NCBI RefSeq assembly: GCF_002902985.1
Contig: NZ_CP026167.1
Span: 1 to 64,000, forward strand
Length of the DNA stretch: 64,000 bases
From: Leclercia sp. LSNIH1
Lineage (GTDB): Bacteria; Pseudomonadota; Gammaproteobacteria; Enterobacterales; Enterobacteriaceae
Reading direction: 5' to 3'
The notes under the pieces were generated by a model. It ran no database searches, was not told where the DNA came from, and worked only from the letters and a program-made list of their open reading frames with translations. Shown piece by piece: positions 24,920-34,522 of this stretch; positions within the stretch are counted from its first letter, which is position 1, and each line of letters starts with the position of its first letter. The position numbers and the translations under genes are program-made.

Positions 24920-25549
24920 TTAAAAACTCTCTGGCAAACTCTTTAGCTCCTGAAGATAACCGCCACGTTTAAAGTTGATATATCCCCCTCGCTTCAGGGC
25001 GGAAATGACATTTAACACACTGCTGCGGGAAAGCAGCGTTCTGTCCTGAATATAATCGAGGATCGATATACGCATGCGAGTCTGTTCCGGCAGCGTGATC
25101 ATCTCCAGCAGGTGGTTACGTATCACGGAATAGGTTCGTTGTTGTACCACTAGCGCGTCACGATAAAACAGATAAGCAGTATGGTAGGAGAGCACCGCTG
25201 CCACCTCCTCCCATAACCCTTGTTGGGAAATAAGTTCCGCCGCCCGCCCTGCATCAATCCGTAACAGTGTCGACTCCGCTTCGGTGCGCAGAATATGGCC
25301 TTTTGTCGGCTGGATCATCTCCGCAATACCAAAAAGATGCGCTTCGTAAACCGTGACAATTAACAGCCCATCAGAGGCACGCAGAATGGATAACTCTCCC
25401 TCGATAAAAAAGTAAAGCTGGGGACGTCCTTTGTATGTCCAGGTCATTCGCTTGCGGGGGATGACCTGGAGTTTATCCGCGATCGGCTCAAGCGCCGCAA
25501 GCAGACGCTGCATGGCCCCTTCGGGACGAACGGGTGAAATAAGATGCAT
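24920..25549 (-). CDS. IprA-type winged-helix regulator with cNMP-like sensor fold
   Basis: The 209-residue protein has a Crp-like beta-roll in the N-terminal half and a C-terminal winged helix (about residues 155-205, with ISILDYIQDRTLLSRSSVLNVISALKRGGYI). The tail, LQELKSLPESF, matches the IprA/YaiV family, whose founding member lowers peroxide resistance in Salmonella. The frame runs 29 codons further upstream, but the ATG at 25549 has AGGT 7 nt before it and gives the length of YaiV. It lies 115 bp upstream of the OmpA paralogue in the same direction and may control it. Confidence 0.78.
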   Translation of the reverse strand: MHLISPVRPEGAMQRLLAALEPIADKLQVIPRKRMTWTYKGRPQLYFFIEGELSILRASDGLLIVTVYEAHLFGIAEMIQPTKGHILRTEAESTLLRIDAGRAAELISQQGLWEEVAAVLSYHTAYLFYRDALVVQQRTYSVIRNHLLEMITLPEQTRMRISILDYIQDRTLLSRSSVLNVISALKRGGYINFKRGGYLQELKSLPESF

Positions 25550-25729
25550 AGTATGACCTGATAACGTTGGATAGCAGCCAGAATAGCTCTGCGATTTGCG
25601 CAGGTTGGCCTCTACTTCTCTCTTCAGATATAGCAATGAATAAACGGCGGGTAAAATTTAGGTTGTTTATTTTTAAATTTTTGCACGACGGGGACGGATG
25701 CTGTGTCGCGCTGTTGCAGAGATAAAAGC

Positions 25730-25803
25730 TGGAGCGGGCGAAGGGAATCGAACCCTCGTATAGAGCTTGGGAAGCTCTCGTTCTACCATTGAACTACGCC
25801 CGC
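25730..25803 (-). tRNA. glyU: tRNA-Gly, anticodon CCC
   Basis: The 74-nt gene includes its encoded CCA. Read on the minus strand it begins GCGGGCGTAGTTCAATGG and ends in CGCCCGCTCCA. The anticodon loop is CTTCCCAAG with anticodon CCC, and the T-loop is GGTTCGATTCC. It matches E. coli glyU, which reads GGG codons, and keeps that gene's chromosomal position upstream of actS. No integrase gene or duplicated 3' end is seen. Confidence 0.97.
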
Positions 25804-25883
25804 TTTGAGGTGCGTAAGGCATTATAGACCTTACGCCTCTGCTGACAAGAGACCTGCTTGCTAAGTGGCGATAAAATAATCAC

Positions 25884-26621
25884 TTAGCACTTCGGTTTAC
25901 CGCCCGGCGCCGGTAAATAGCGGATCGGATCGATAGCCGTCGCCCGATAGCGGATCTGGAAATGCAGCGCCACGGTATTGGAGCCGGTGCTGCCCATAGT
26001 CGCAATCTTCTGCCCCGCCTTCACGTTTTGCCCGTTATTCACCAGCATTGTGTCGTTATGGGCATAGGCGGTGATGTAGTCCTCACCGTGCTTAATCATG
26101 ATCAAATTGCCATAACCCCGCAGCTGATTGCCGACATAGACAACTTTGCCCGCATCGGAGGCATACACCGGTGCGCCGCGGGTGCCGGCGATATCAATGC
26201 CTTTGTTTCCCCCTTCTGCGGTGGAGTACGGGATCACCACTTTGCCGCTGGCAGGCCAGACCCAGCAGCGCTGCCCGACAGGCGGCCAGGAAGATTTCGG
26301 TACGGTGTAAGATGGGGTGACCGCAGCGGTTTTACCGCGGCTCTTTGACGAAGACTTTCTGGCCGTGCTGCTGGTACCGTTAATCTTCAGCTTTTGCCCC
26401 ACTTCGATGGTGTAAGGCGGAGAAATATTGTTCAGGCGCGCCAGCTCCTTCACGCTGGTGCCGGTCGCACGCGATATACGGTACAGCGTATCACCGCGTT
26501 TAACGGTATACACCGGGCCAGAATCCGATGATTTACTGCCCGCGCATCCCGCCAGCAACAGGGCCAGAATCAGGCAAAACAGAGCAGAAACGGGGTTTTT
26601 CGTCGGGCTTCCTGCAAACAA
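25884..26621 (-). CDS. actS: Amidase activator lipoprotein ActS (YgeR)
   Basis: The 245-residue lipoprotein has a lipobox LLAGC (C26), a LysM domain (about residues 37-81, YTVKRGDTLYRISRATG) that binds peptidoglycan, and a degenerate LytM/M23 domain (about 120-240). The LytM domain lacks the full zinc ligand set, as in EnvC and NlpD, so it activates amidases (AmiC mainly in E. coli) instead of cutting peptidoglycan itself. The start is a TTG at 26621: AGGA lies 6 nt before it and MFAGSPTKN aligns with the E. coli start. Confidence 0.93.
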   Translation of the reverse strand: MFAGSPTKNPVSALFCLILALLLAGCAGSKSSDSGPVYTVKRGDTLYRISRATGTSVKELARLNNISPPYTIEVGQKLKINGTSSTARKSSSKSRGKTAAVTPSYTVPKSSWPPVGQRCWVWPASGKVVIPYSTAEGGNKGIDIAGTRGAPVYASDAGKVVYVGNQLRGYGNLIMIKHGEDYITAYAHNDTMLVNNGQNVKAGQKIATMGSTGSNTVALHFQIRYRATAIDPIRYLPAPGGKPKC

Positions 26622-26795
26622 AACAGTTCCTCGGTCAACGTGAATGGCCGCGCTATCATAGCAGCCTCATTACGGATGCCCAAGAGCACCCTGCGCGACA
26701 ACCAGTGTAGCAGCGATTACGCTCCAGGCCGTGAAGGGCGAAGAAGCCCGGGCTGCAAGAGGCTCACCGCTGCGCTTCGCGACAAACGCCAGGCA

Positions 26796-26836
26796 ATAAA
26801 AAAAGCCCCGACGCAATATACGCCGGGGCTTTTTCG
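26796..26836 (-). terminator. lysS terminator
   Basis: AGCCCCG and CGGGGCT arms enclose about 13 nt; on the minus strand TTTTTTT follows. It closes the xerD-dsbC-recJ-prfB-lysS cluster. Confidence 0.9.
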
Positions 26837-26845
26837 CAACAGGGA

Positions 26846-28363
26846 TTATTTTACCGGACGCATCGCCGGGAAGAGGATCACGTCGCGGATGGTGTGGCTA
26901 TTGGTGAACAGCATCACCATACGGTCGATACCAATACCCAGACCCGCCGTCGGCGGCAGGCCGTGTTCCAGTGCGGTCACGTAATCTTCGTCGAAGAACA
27001 TCGCTTCGTCGTCACCCGCCGCTTTCGCATCAACCTGATCCTGGAAGCGCTGCGCCTGATCTTCTGCATCGTTCAGCTCGCTAAAGCCGTTGCCGATTTC
27101 GCGGCCACCGATGAAGAACTCGAAGCGGTCAGTGATTTCCGGATTCACATCGTTACGACGCGCCAGCGGAGAGACTTCAGCCGGGTATTCGGTAATGAAG
27201 GTTGGCTGAATGAGGTGCGCTTCGGCCACTTCTTCGAAGATCTCGGTCACGATACGGCCCAGACCCCAGCTCTTCTCAACCTTGATACCGATGCTCTCAG
27301 CGATAGCTTTCGCAGAGTCGAAGTTATCCAGATCGGCCATCTCGGTTTCCGGACGGTATTTCTTGATTGCTTCACGCATTGTCAGCTTAGCGAACGGCTT
27401 ACCGAAGTCGAACACCTCTTCGCCGTACGGCACTTCAGTGGTGCCCAGAATGTCCTGCGCCAGGGTGCGGAACAGGGATTCGGTCAGCTCGATCAGATCT
27501 TTGTAATCCGCGTAGGCCATATAGAGTTCCATCATGGTGAACTCAGGGTTATGACGAACGGAGATGCCTTCGTTACGGAAGTTACGGTTGATTTCGAACA
27601 CGCGGTCGAAACCACCGACCACCAGACGCTTCAGGTACAGTTCCGGCGCGATACGCAGGTACATGTCCAGGTCCAGGGCGTTGTGATGGGTGATGAATGG
27701 ACGCGCAGACGCGCCGCCCGGGATCACCTGCATCATCGGGGTTTCTACTTCCATAAAGTCGCGGCCCACCATGAACTGGCGGATACCGGCCATGATCTGA
27801 GAGCGAATTTTGAAGGTCTTGCGGGATTCATCGTTAGAGATGAGATCCAGGTAGCGCTGACGGTAGCGCGCTTCCTGATCCTGCAGGCCGTGGAATTTGT
27901 CCGGCAGCGGACGCAGGGCTTTGGTCAGCAGACGCAGCTCGGTGCAGTGGATAGAGAGTTCACCGGTCTTGGTTTTGAACAGTTTCCCTTTCGCGCCCAG
28001 GATATCGCCCAGGTCCCACTTCTTGAACTGCTCGTTGTAGATGCCTTCCGGCAGATCGTCACGGGAGACGTACAGCTGAATACGGCCACCCACGTCCTGC
28101 AGCGTAATAAAGGAGGCTTTACCCATGATACGACGGGTCATCATGCGGCCAGCAACGGCCACTTCGATGTTCAGCGCTTCCAGCTCTTCGTTCTCTTTAG
28201 CGTCGAAGTCAGCATGCAGTTGGTCTGAGGTACGATCGCGGCGAAAATCGTTCGGGAACGGCACGCCCTGCTCGCGCAGCGCAGCCAGCTTCTCGCGGCG
28301 GGTTTTCAGTTCATTATTAAGATCGGCTACCGCGTCAGCGCCCTGTGCTTGTTGTTCAGACAT
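26846..28363 (-). CDS. lysS: Lysyl-tRNA synthetase, class II
   Basis: LysS charges tRNA-Lys in the cytoplasm. The 505-residue protein has an N-terminal OB-fold anticodon domain (about 65-145) and a class II catalytic core with motif 2 [18 protein letters not shown] and motif 3 [11 protein letters not shown]. It is collinear with E. coli LysS. It starts 9 bp after the prfB stop, so the two are cotranscribed. Confidence 0.98.
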   Translation of the reverse strand: MSEQQAQGADAVADLNNELKTRREKLAALREQGVPFPNDFRRDRTSDQLHADFDAKENEELEALNIEVAVAGRMMTRRIMGKASFITLQDVGGRIQLYVSRDDLPEGIYNEQFKKWDLGDILGAKGKLFKTKTGELSIHCTELRLLTKALRPLPDKFHGLQDQEARYRQRYLDLISNDESRKTFKIRSQIMAGIRQFMVGRDFMEVETPMMQVIPGGASARPFITHHNALDLDMYLRIAPELYLKRLVVGGFDRVFEINRNFRNEGISVRHNPEFTMMELYMAYADYKDLIELTESLFRTLAQDILGTTEVPYGEEVFDFGKPFAKLTMREAIKKYRPETEMADLDNFDSAKAIAESIGIKVEKSWGLGRIVTEIFEEVAEAHLIQPTFITEYPAEVSPLARRNDVNPEITDRFEFFIGGREIGNGFSELNDAEDQAQRFQDQVDAKAAGDDEAMFFDEDYVTALEHGLPPTAGLGIGIDRMVMLFTNSHTIRDVILFPAMRPVK

Positions 28364-28372
28364 GTTGGTTCC

Positions 28373-29471
28373 TCATAACCCTGCTTTCAAACTTGCTTCG
28401 ATAAATTGGTCCAGGCTGCCATCCAGCACCGCCTGCGTGTTACGGGTTTCGACACCGGTACGCAGGTCTTTGATGCGGGAGTCATCAAGGACGTAAGAAC
28501 GGATCTGGCTGCCCCAGCCGATATCAGACTTGTTATCTTCCATCGCCTGTTTCTCAGCATTTTTCTTTTGCATCTCCAGCTCATAAAGCTTCGCTTTCAT
28601 CTGCTTCATGGCCTGGTCTTTGTTTTTATGCTGGGAACGGTCGTTCTGGCACTGTGTCACCAGCCCGGTAGGGATGTGGGTAATACGCACCGCAGATTCC
28701 GTACGGTTAACGTGCTGACCACCCGCACCGGATGCGCGGTAGACGTCGATACGCAGATCTGCCGGGTTGATTTCGATGTCGATATCTTCGTCCACTTCCG
28801 GATAGACAAACGCGGAGCTGAACGAGGTATGGCGGCGACCGCCGGAGTCGAACGGGCTCTTACGCACCAGACGGTGTACGCCGGTTTCAGTACGCAGCCA
28901 GCCGTAGGCATAATCGCCAATGATCTTGATGGTGACAGATTTCAGGCCTGCCACTTCGCCTTCAGACTCTTCGATAATCTCAGTCTTGAAGCCGCGGGCT
29001 TCAGCCCAACGCAGATACATGCGGGTCAGCATGCTGGCCCAGTCCTGGGCTTCTGTACCGCCGGAACCGGCCTGGATATCAAGGTAGCAGTCGGCGCTGT
29101 CGTACTCGCCGGAGAACATACGACGGAATTCCAGCTGTGCCAGCTTCTCTTCCAGCCCGTCGAGCTCTGCGACAGCTTCGTTGAAGGTCTCTTCGTCGTC
29201 GGCCTCAACGGCCAGCTCCAGCAGTCCGGAAACATCATCCAGACCCTGCGCCATTTGATCCAGCGTATCTACGATAGCTTCGAGAGAGGAACGCTCTTTA
29301 CCCAGCGCCTGTGCGCGTTCAGGTTCGTTCCAGACGTCTGGCTGTTCCAGCTCGGCGTTTACTTCTTCAAGACGCTCTTTCTTGGCATCGTAGTCAAAGA
29401 TACCCCCTAAGAACGTCGGAGCGCTCGGTGAGGTCCTGAATGCGGTTTTTTACCGGATTAATTTCAAACAT
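28373..29471 (-). CDS. prfB: Peptide chain release factor 2 with programmed +1 frameshift
   Basis: RF2 ends translation at UGA and UAA. The first 25 codons run from ATG at 29471 to an in-frame TGA at 29396-29394. The context AGGGGG-TAT-CTT-TGA-C carries the internal Shine-Dalgarno and the CUU slip codon; skipping the T at 29396 joins codons 29471-29397 to 29395-28373 and gives 365 residues. The anticodon-mimic tripeptide SPF is at 205-207 and GGQ at 250-252. Residue 246 is alanine, the ancestral form, not the threonine of E. coli K-12. The frameshift provides autoregulation: low RF2 favours slipping. Confidence 0.98.
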
Positions 29472-29561
29472 GGTCTGTTTTCTTTTATGGACGAGTAAAA
29501 ATGCGGTGTAAGGGCGGAATTGTACCGGATTCACGCCCTTTTTTATAGCGGAATAGTGATG

Positions 29562-31295
29562 CTAAAGTGGCCAGATATGGTCGATGATGATTTGCAGGCT
29601 GCGGTTGCCGCGAAACTCGTTAATATCCAGTTTATAGGCCAGTTCGACTTCGCGTACGCCGTTATCAGGCCAGATTGTGGTGTCCACGTTAAAGGCGATA
29701 CCGTCCAGCAGCGGACCGCCGCCAACCGGTTCCACCATCACCTTCAGATGCCGTTCCCCCACCAGACGCTGTTGCAGCAGGCGAAAACGCCCGTCAAACA
29801 GCGGCTCCGGGAACATCTGCCCCCACGGACCGGCGTCGCGCAGCATCTGCGCCACCTCCATGGTCATATCCGCCGGCGCCAGCGGGCCATCGGTGACCAC
29901 TTCGCCCTGGAGCAGAGCCGGATCCAGCCAGTCGGTGACCAGCTCGCTGAACAGGCGCTGGAACTGGTCAAATTTCGCCTCTTCCAGCGACAGTCCCGCC
30001 GCCATGGCGTGGCCGCCAAATTTAATCATCAGCCCCGGATGCAGCGTATGCAGGCGCTCCAGCGCGTCGCGCATATGCAGCCCCTGAATCGAGCGGCCGG
30101 ATCCTTTCAGGGTGCCGTCTCCGGCAGGGGCAAAGGCGATCACCGGGCGGTGAAAACGCTCTTTAATGCGCGAGGCGAGGATGCCCACCACCCCCTGATG
30201 CCACTCGGGGTGATACATCGCCAGCCCGCCGGGCAGCGAGTCGCCGCTGCGCTCCAGCTTTTCGCAGAGGATCAGGGCTTCGGCCTGCATCCCCTGCTCG
30301 ATCTCTTTGCGGGTCTGGTTCAGCGCGTCCAGCTCGTTGGCCAGTACGCGCGCCTCGCCGATGTTATCGCACAGCAGCAGCGCTACGCCCACCGACATAT
30401 CGTCCAGACGTCCGGCAGCGTTCAGACGCGGGCCAAGGGCAAAGCCGAGATCGCTGGCCGCCAGCCGCAGCGGGTCCCGGTTGGAGATCTCCAGCAGCGC
30501 CTTGATACCCGGACGGCATTTCCCCGCCCGAATGCGGTTCAAACCCTGCCAGGTCAGAATACGGTTATTGGCATCCAGCGGCACCACGTCCGCTACGGTG
30601 CCCAGCGCCACCAGATCAAGGAATTCCGCCAGATTAGGCGGCGCAATACCTTTAGCGTCAAACCACCCTTCATCACGCAGCCGTGTACGCAGCGCCAGCA
30701 TCAGATAGAAAGCCACCCCCACCCCCGCCAGCGATTTCGACGGGAAGTCGCAGTCGCGCAGGTTGGGGTTAACGATCGCTTCTGCCGCCGGTAAGGTATC
30801 CCCAGGCAGGTGGTGATCGGTGACCAGCACCGGGATGCCAAATTCATGGGCGCGCTCAACTCCGGAGTGGGAGGAGATCCCGTTGTCCACCGTCAGGATC
30901 ATCTGCGCGCCGCGGGCGTGAGCCTGATCCACCACTTCCGGACTCAGGCCATAGCCATCCTCAAAGCGGTTCGGCACCAGATATGAGACGTTGTCGCACC
31001 CCATCGCCCGCAGGCTGAGCACGCTCAGCGCGGTACTGGTGGCGCCATCGGCGTCAAAATCCCCCACCACAATGATGCGCGTTCCTTCCCGCAGGGCGTT
31101 GTACAGCAGCTCGGTGGCGCGTTCGACGCCGCTAAGCTGCTGCCAGGAGAGCATACCCTTTACGCTGCGTTCAAGGTCATCTGCATTTCGCACGCCACGG
31201 CTGGCATAGAGCCGACGCAACAGCGGAGGGAGCGTCGCGGGTAACGCGGCGCTCTCGTCCACTTCACGACGACGAAGTTGTGTCGAAGATTTCAC
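29562..31295 (-). CDS. recJ: Single-strand-specific 5'-3' exonuclease RecJ
   Basis: RecJ degrades single-stranded DNA in RecF-pathway recombination and mismatch repair. The 577-residue protein, the E. coli length, has the DHH-family motifs VVGDFDADG (79-84) and TDHHLPGD (D160-H161-H162), the DHHA1 domain with GGHAMAAGLSL, and an OB-fold C-terminus. The start is GTG at 31295, only 5 bp after the dsbC stop, implying translational coupling. Confidence 0.97.
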   Translation of the reverse strand: MKSSTQLRRREVDESAALPATLPPLLRRLYASRGVRNADDLERSVKGMLSWQQLSGVERATELLYNALREGTRIIVVGDFDADGATSTALSVLSLRAMGCDNVSYLVPNRFEDGYGLSPEVVDQAHARGAQMILTVDNGISSHSGVERAHEFGIPVLVTDHHLPGDTLPAAEAIVNPNLRDCDFPSKSLAGVGVAFYLMLALRTRLRDEGWFDAKGIAPPNLAEFLDLVALGTVADVVPLDANNRILTWQGLNRIRAGKCRPGIKALLEISNRDPLRLAASDLGFALGPRLNAAGRLDDMSVGVALLLCDNIGEARVLANELDALNQTRKEIEQGMQAEALILCEKLERSGDSLPGGLAMYHPEWHQGVVGILASRIKERFHRPVIAFAPAGDGTLKGSGRSIQGLHMRDALERLHTLHPGLMIKFGGHAMAAGLSLEEAKFDQFQRLFSELVTDWLDPALLQGEVVTDGPLAPADMTMEVAQMLRDAGPWGQMFPEPLFDGRFRLLQQRLVGERHLKVMVEPVGGGPLLDGIAFNVDTTIWPDNGVREVELAYKLDINEFRGNRSLQIIIDHIWPL

Positions 31296-31300
31296 GCGAA

Positions 31301-32014
31301 TTATTTACCGCCAAACTGTTTCTGGTGCTCATCAAGGAAGGCTTTCATCTCTTTCGGCCCCTGGTAGCCCGGCACAACATAGCCGTTGCTCAGCACGATC
31401 GCAGGCGTACCGGTCACACCAAACTGCACGCCCAGCGCGTAGTGATTGGCAATGTCGATATCACAGGAGGCAGGCTTAACGCCTTTACCGCTCATGGCAT
31501 CATCAAAGGCTTTGTTGCGATCTTTCGCACACCAGATGGCCTTCATGTCCTGCTCAGGCTGGCTCTGCACGCCCGCACGCGGGAAGGCGAGATAACGCAC
31601 GGTGATCCCCAGCGCGTTGTAATCTTTCATCTCTTCATGCAGCTTGTGGCAGTAGCCGCAGGTGATGTCGGTAAAGACGGTAATGACATGTTTTTCCTGC
31701 GCCGCTTTGTAGACGATCATCTCTTTTTCCAGCGCGTTCAGGTTTTTCATCAGCATCTGGTTGGTAACGTTAACCGGCTGCGCGCCGCTCACGTCGTACA
31801 GCGGTCCCAGGATAAAGTGCTTACCGTCTTCGGTCACATACAGCACGCCGCTGTTGGTCAGTACCGTTTTCATGCCCGCAACGGGCGCAGGCTGAATTTC
31901 GCTACTGGTGACACCAAGCTTCGCCAGAGACTGTTTGATGGCCGCATCGTCAGCATGCGCCAGGCCGGATAATGACGCTGCCAGCAGAGAGAACAGCACT
32001 AAAGACTTTTTCAT
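31301..32014 (-). CDS. dsbC: Thiol:disulfide interchange protein DsbC
   Basis: DsbC is a V-shaped periplasmic dimer that reshuffles wrong disulfides and is kept reduced by DsbD. The 237-residue precursor has a signal peptide cut after about residue 21 (AHA-DD), an N-terminal dimer domain, and a thioredoxin domain with the active site C119-G-Y-C122. The cis-proline is in GVTGTPAIV. It lies between xerD (22 bp gap) and recJ (5 bp gap). Confidence 0.97.
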   Translation of the reverse strand: MKKSLVLFSLLAASLSGLAHADDAAIKQSLAKLGVTSSEIQPAPVAGMKTVLTNSGVLYVTEDGKHFILGPLYDVSGAQPVNVTNQMLMKNLNALEKEMIVYKAAQEKHVITVFTDITCGYCHKLHEEMKDYNALGITVRYLAFPRAGVQSQPEQDMKAIWCAKDRNKAFDDAMSGKGVKPASCDIDIANHYALGVQFGVTGTPAIVLSNGYVVPGYQGPKEMKAFLDEHQKQFGGK

Positions 32015-32035
32015 ATTGGTTCCTGTTACAAGTCA

Positions 32036-32932
32036 TCACGCACGTGGGTGATGCTGTTGGTGTAGCTGCCGCAGGCGTTCCGTCGCGACATGCGTGTAGA
32101 TTTGCGTCGTTGACAGGTCACTGTGCCCAAGCAGCATCTGGACCACGCGCAGATCGGCGCCGTGATTCAGAAGATGGGTCGCAAACGCGTGACGCAGAAC
32201 GTGCGGCGAAAGTTTTTCACTGTCGATACCCGCCAGTGTGGCGTAATGTTTGATGCGATGCCAGAAGGTTTGACGTGTCATTTGCTGCGCGCGCTGGCTG
32301 GGAAACAGCACGTCAATGGAGACACCGTTCAGCAACCAGGGGCGGCCATGCTGAAGATAGTTCTCCAGCCAGTAAACCGCCTCTTCACCCAGCGGCACCA
32401 GACGCTCTTTATTGCCTTTACCGATCACCCGTACCACGCCCTGGCGCAGACTGATATCGCTCATCGTCAGCCCGACCAGTTCAGACACGCGTAATCCTGT
32501 GGCGTAAAGCACTTCGAGCATCGCTTTATCGCGTAACTCCAGCGGTTGGTCAACCACTGGCGACTGTAATAATCTCTCAACTTGCGCTTCGCTGAGATCT
32601 TTTGGCAAACGCTGGGGCAGTTTTGGCGACGCCAGTGCCGCACTGGGATCATCAGGGCGTATCTTCTCGCGATAAAGGTGCTGAAACAGACGCCGCATGG
32701 CGCTCAGCAGCCGCGCGGAACTGGTGGCTTTATATCCCCCTTCCATCCGCTCGGCAAGCAGCGCCTGCAAATTGTCGCTTTGGGCCGTGGCCAGAGAGAG
32801 ATCATGATGGTGTAACCATGCCACCAGCATCGCCAGATCGCGTCGGTAGGCGCTGAGGGTGTTCTCGGCAAGATTCTTCTCCAGCCAGAGCGCATCGAGA
32901 AACTGTTCGATGAGTGAGAGATCCTTTTCCAC
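32036..32932 (-). CDS. xerD: Tyrosine recombinase XerD
   Basis: XerD with XerC resolves chromosome dimers at dif under FtsK control. The protein is 298 residues when started at the GTG at 32932, which follows AGGCGGAC and matches E. coli XerD; the longer frame from 32962 is not needed. The catalytic tyrosine is Y279 (TTQIYTHV); the arginines and histidines are in ATGLRVSELVGL, HVLRHAFATH and LLGHSDLSTT. It is the first gene of the cluster running to lysS. Confidence 0.97.
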   Translation of the reverse strand: MEKDLSLIEQFLDALWLEKNLAENTLSAYRRDLAMLVAWLHHHDLSLATAQSDNLQALLAERMEGGYKATSSARLLSAMRRLFQHLYREKIRPDDPSAALASPKLPQRLPKDLSEAQVERLLQSPVVDQPLELRDKAMLEVLYATGLRVSELVGLTMSDISLRQGVVRVIGKGNKERLVPLGEEAVYWLENYLQHGRPWLLNGVSIDVLFPSQRAQQMTRQTFWHRIKHYATLAGIDSEKLSPHVLRHAFATHLLNHGADLRVVQMLLGHSDLSTTQIYTHVATERLRQLHQQHHPRA

Positions 32933-33032
32933 GTCCGCCTCTTTCGTTCTGCAATGGGGCATTATGCCTGAATGGGTCTTGTTTCTGGTACACTACTCGC
33001 AAAGTCATAGCAAGTATTGAGACATTTTAGCG

Positions 33033-33554
33033 ATGAATATTGGTCTGTTTTATGGTTCCAGCACCTGCTACACCGAGATGGCCGCAGAGAAAATTCGCGA
33101 CATTATCGGCCCGGAACTGGTCACCCTGCACAATCTCAAAGATGATGCCCCATCGATGATGGAGCAGTACGACGTGCTGATCCTCGGCATCCCGACCTGG
33201 GATTTCGGTGAACTGCAGGAAGACTGGGAAGCCATCTGGGATCAGCTCGACTCCCTGGCGCTTGAAGGCAAAATTATCGCGCTTTACGGCATGGGCGATC
33301 AGCTGGGCTACGGCGAGTGGTTCCTCGACGCGCTGGGGATGCTGCATGACAAGCTGGCACCGAAAGGGGTCACGTTCATCGGTTACTGGCCGACAGAAGG
33401 CTATGAGTTTACCAGCAAGAAACCGATTATCGCCGACGGAGAGCTGTTTGTCGGGCTGGCCCTGGATGAAACCAACCAGTACGACCTCAGTGAAGAGCGC
33501 CTGCAGAGCTGGTGCGAGCAAATCCTTGGCGAAATGGCGGAGCAGTTCAGCTAA
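33033..33554 (+). CDS. fldB: Flavodoxin FldB
   Basis: FldB is a flavodoxin carrying FMN as a one-electron carrier. In E. coli it is induced by superoxide through SoxS. The 173-residue protein has the phosphate-binding loop GSSTCYTE (residues 8-15) and FMN-loop sequences GIPTWDFGE and [16 protein letters not shown] [12 protein letters not shown]. It diverges from xerD with a 100-bp gap and is convergent with ygfX, with 4 bp between stops. Confidence 0.96.
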   Translation: MNIGLFYGSSTCYTEMAAEKIRDIIGPELVTLHNLKDDAPSMMEQYDVLILGIPTWDFGELQEDWEAIWDQLDSLALEGKIIALYGMGDQLGYGEWFLDALGMLHDKLAPKGVTFIGYWPTEGYEFTSKKPIIADGELFVGLALDETNQYDLSEERLQSWCEQILGEMAEQFS

Positions 33555-33558
33555 ACCA

Positions 33559-33972
33559 CTACCGCCCCTGCGTCGGCTGGTGCGACATCATCCGACGCAG
33601 ATCCCGCCACTCCGCTTCATCCATACTGTCTGCCGCAAGCCATAAATGATGGCAGCGTTGACCCGCGCCTTTGCGTAAGCGGAGCATCATGCCGGAGTTC
33701 AGCATCCACGGCGTGCCGACAATTTCCCACTCGCTCTCCTGCCAGTGCAGACGGGAATCCATAAACAGTTTGATTTCACCCTGACGGGCGTTAATGCGCC
33801 GCTGACTGCGTACGCTATCAAACACCACCAGCGACAGCAGCATCAGCCATAACGGGGTGTAGCTCAGCGGCCACGGCATCAGAAGAATAACAGCCGCGAC
33901 CAGGCCGTGGAGCAGAAGCGACATCCACTGGGCGCGCCATGAGACGCGTAGATCAGATTGCCACAGGACCAC
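33559..33972 (-). CDS. ygfX: Inner-membrane protein YgfX (CptA)
   Basis: The 137-residue protein has two closely spaced membrane helices in residues 17-55 and a cytoplasmic C-terminal domain. In E. coli it was described as the toxin partner of SdhE acting on FtsZ and MreB, a role that is disputed because SdhE has a clear function in flavinylation. Its start overlaps the sdhE stop by 20 bp, as in E. coli. Confidence 0.92.
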   Translation of the reverse strand: MVLWQSDLRVSWRAQWMSLLLHGLVAAVILLMPWPLSYTPLWLMLLSLVVFDSVRSQRRINARQGEIKLFMDSRLHWQESEWEIVGTPWMLNSGMMLRLRKGAGQRCHHLWLAADSMDEAEWRDLRRMMSHQPTQGR

Positions 33973-34219
33973 GTTCCTGATTCCGTGTCTGAATTAAAAG
34001 CACCATCCGTTGCAGCTCGGCGTCGGCGGGTTTGCCGTGATTCATCAACCAGTTAAATAAATCGGGATCGTCGTTCTCCAGCAGGCGAACGAAGAGATGC
34101 TTATCCTCATCGCTCAGGCTGTCATATTCGTATTCGAAGAACGGCATGATGGAGATATCGAGTTCGCGCATGCCGCGACGGCATGCCCAGTGAATGCGGG
34201 CTTTGTTATTAATGTCCAT
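33953..34219 (-). CDS. sdhE: FAD assembly factor SdhE
   Basis: SdhE helps attach FAD covalently to succinate dehydrogenase and fumarate reductase. The 88-residue protein carries the essential RRGMRE motif (RGxxE, residues 14-19) and the conserved [16 protein letters not shown] stretch. The ATG at 34219 gives the E. coli start [11 protein letters not shown]; the frame extends five more codons. It is cotranscribed with ygfX and divergent from ygfZ. Confidence 0.96.
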   Translation of the reverse strand: MDINNKARIHWACRRGMRELDISIMPFFEYEYDSLSDEDKHLFVRLLENDDPDLFNWLMNHGKPADAELQRMVLLIQTRNQERGPVAI

Positions 34220-34522
34220 GTCTGATTCCTGCATAACGTTGAGTTCAGGCAGTGTTCCGTTCGTATCGGCAGAGAAACGTGCTCAACCGGGAAGAAACGG
34301 CTCTTAGTGTAACGTGTTTTTTGCTGTTTCATTACTGGAATATTGTGTTCCAGGAGCAGGCTTCCACAAAAAACCACAATAAATAAGCGTGTTCAGCTGT
34401 TTTGCGTAGCGTTACGTAGATTAGGCTAAGGGCACGAATAGCCTGTTGAAACCGCTTGCAATGGCTACAGTCTCTTTTACCATTAGGCATTATCAAAGCG
34501 TTAAGCAATTCAGGACATCAAT
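34220..34522. promoter_or_regulatory. Divergent promoter region sdhE/ygfZ
   Basis: The 303-bp gap holds no gene. It is AT-rich and has room for two promoters; TTGAAA near 34446 and TACAGT about 20 bp later are a plausible pair for ygfZ. AGGA 8 nt before 34523 is its ribosome binding site. I see no operator I can name. Confidence 0.4.

Noticed and set aside
25730..25803. tRNA-Gly as an integration site
   Set aside because: No integrase gene and no repeated tRNA 3' end was seen in the flanks.
26894..28228. 444-codon ORF antisense to lysS
   Set aside because: Shadow of a strongly conserved gene; His- and Val-rich composition typical of the complement of coding DNA.
29394..29396. TGA in prfB as a sequencing error or pseudogene
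   Set aside because: The context is the exact programmed frameshift site of RF2 genes.
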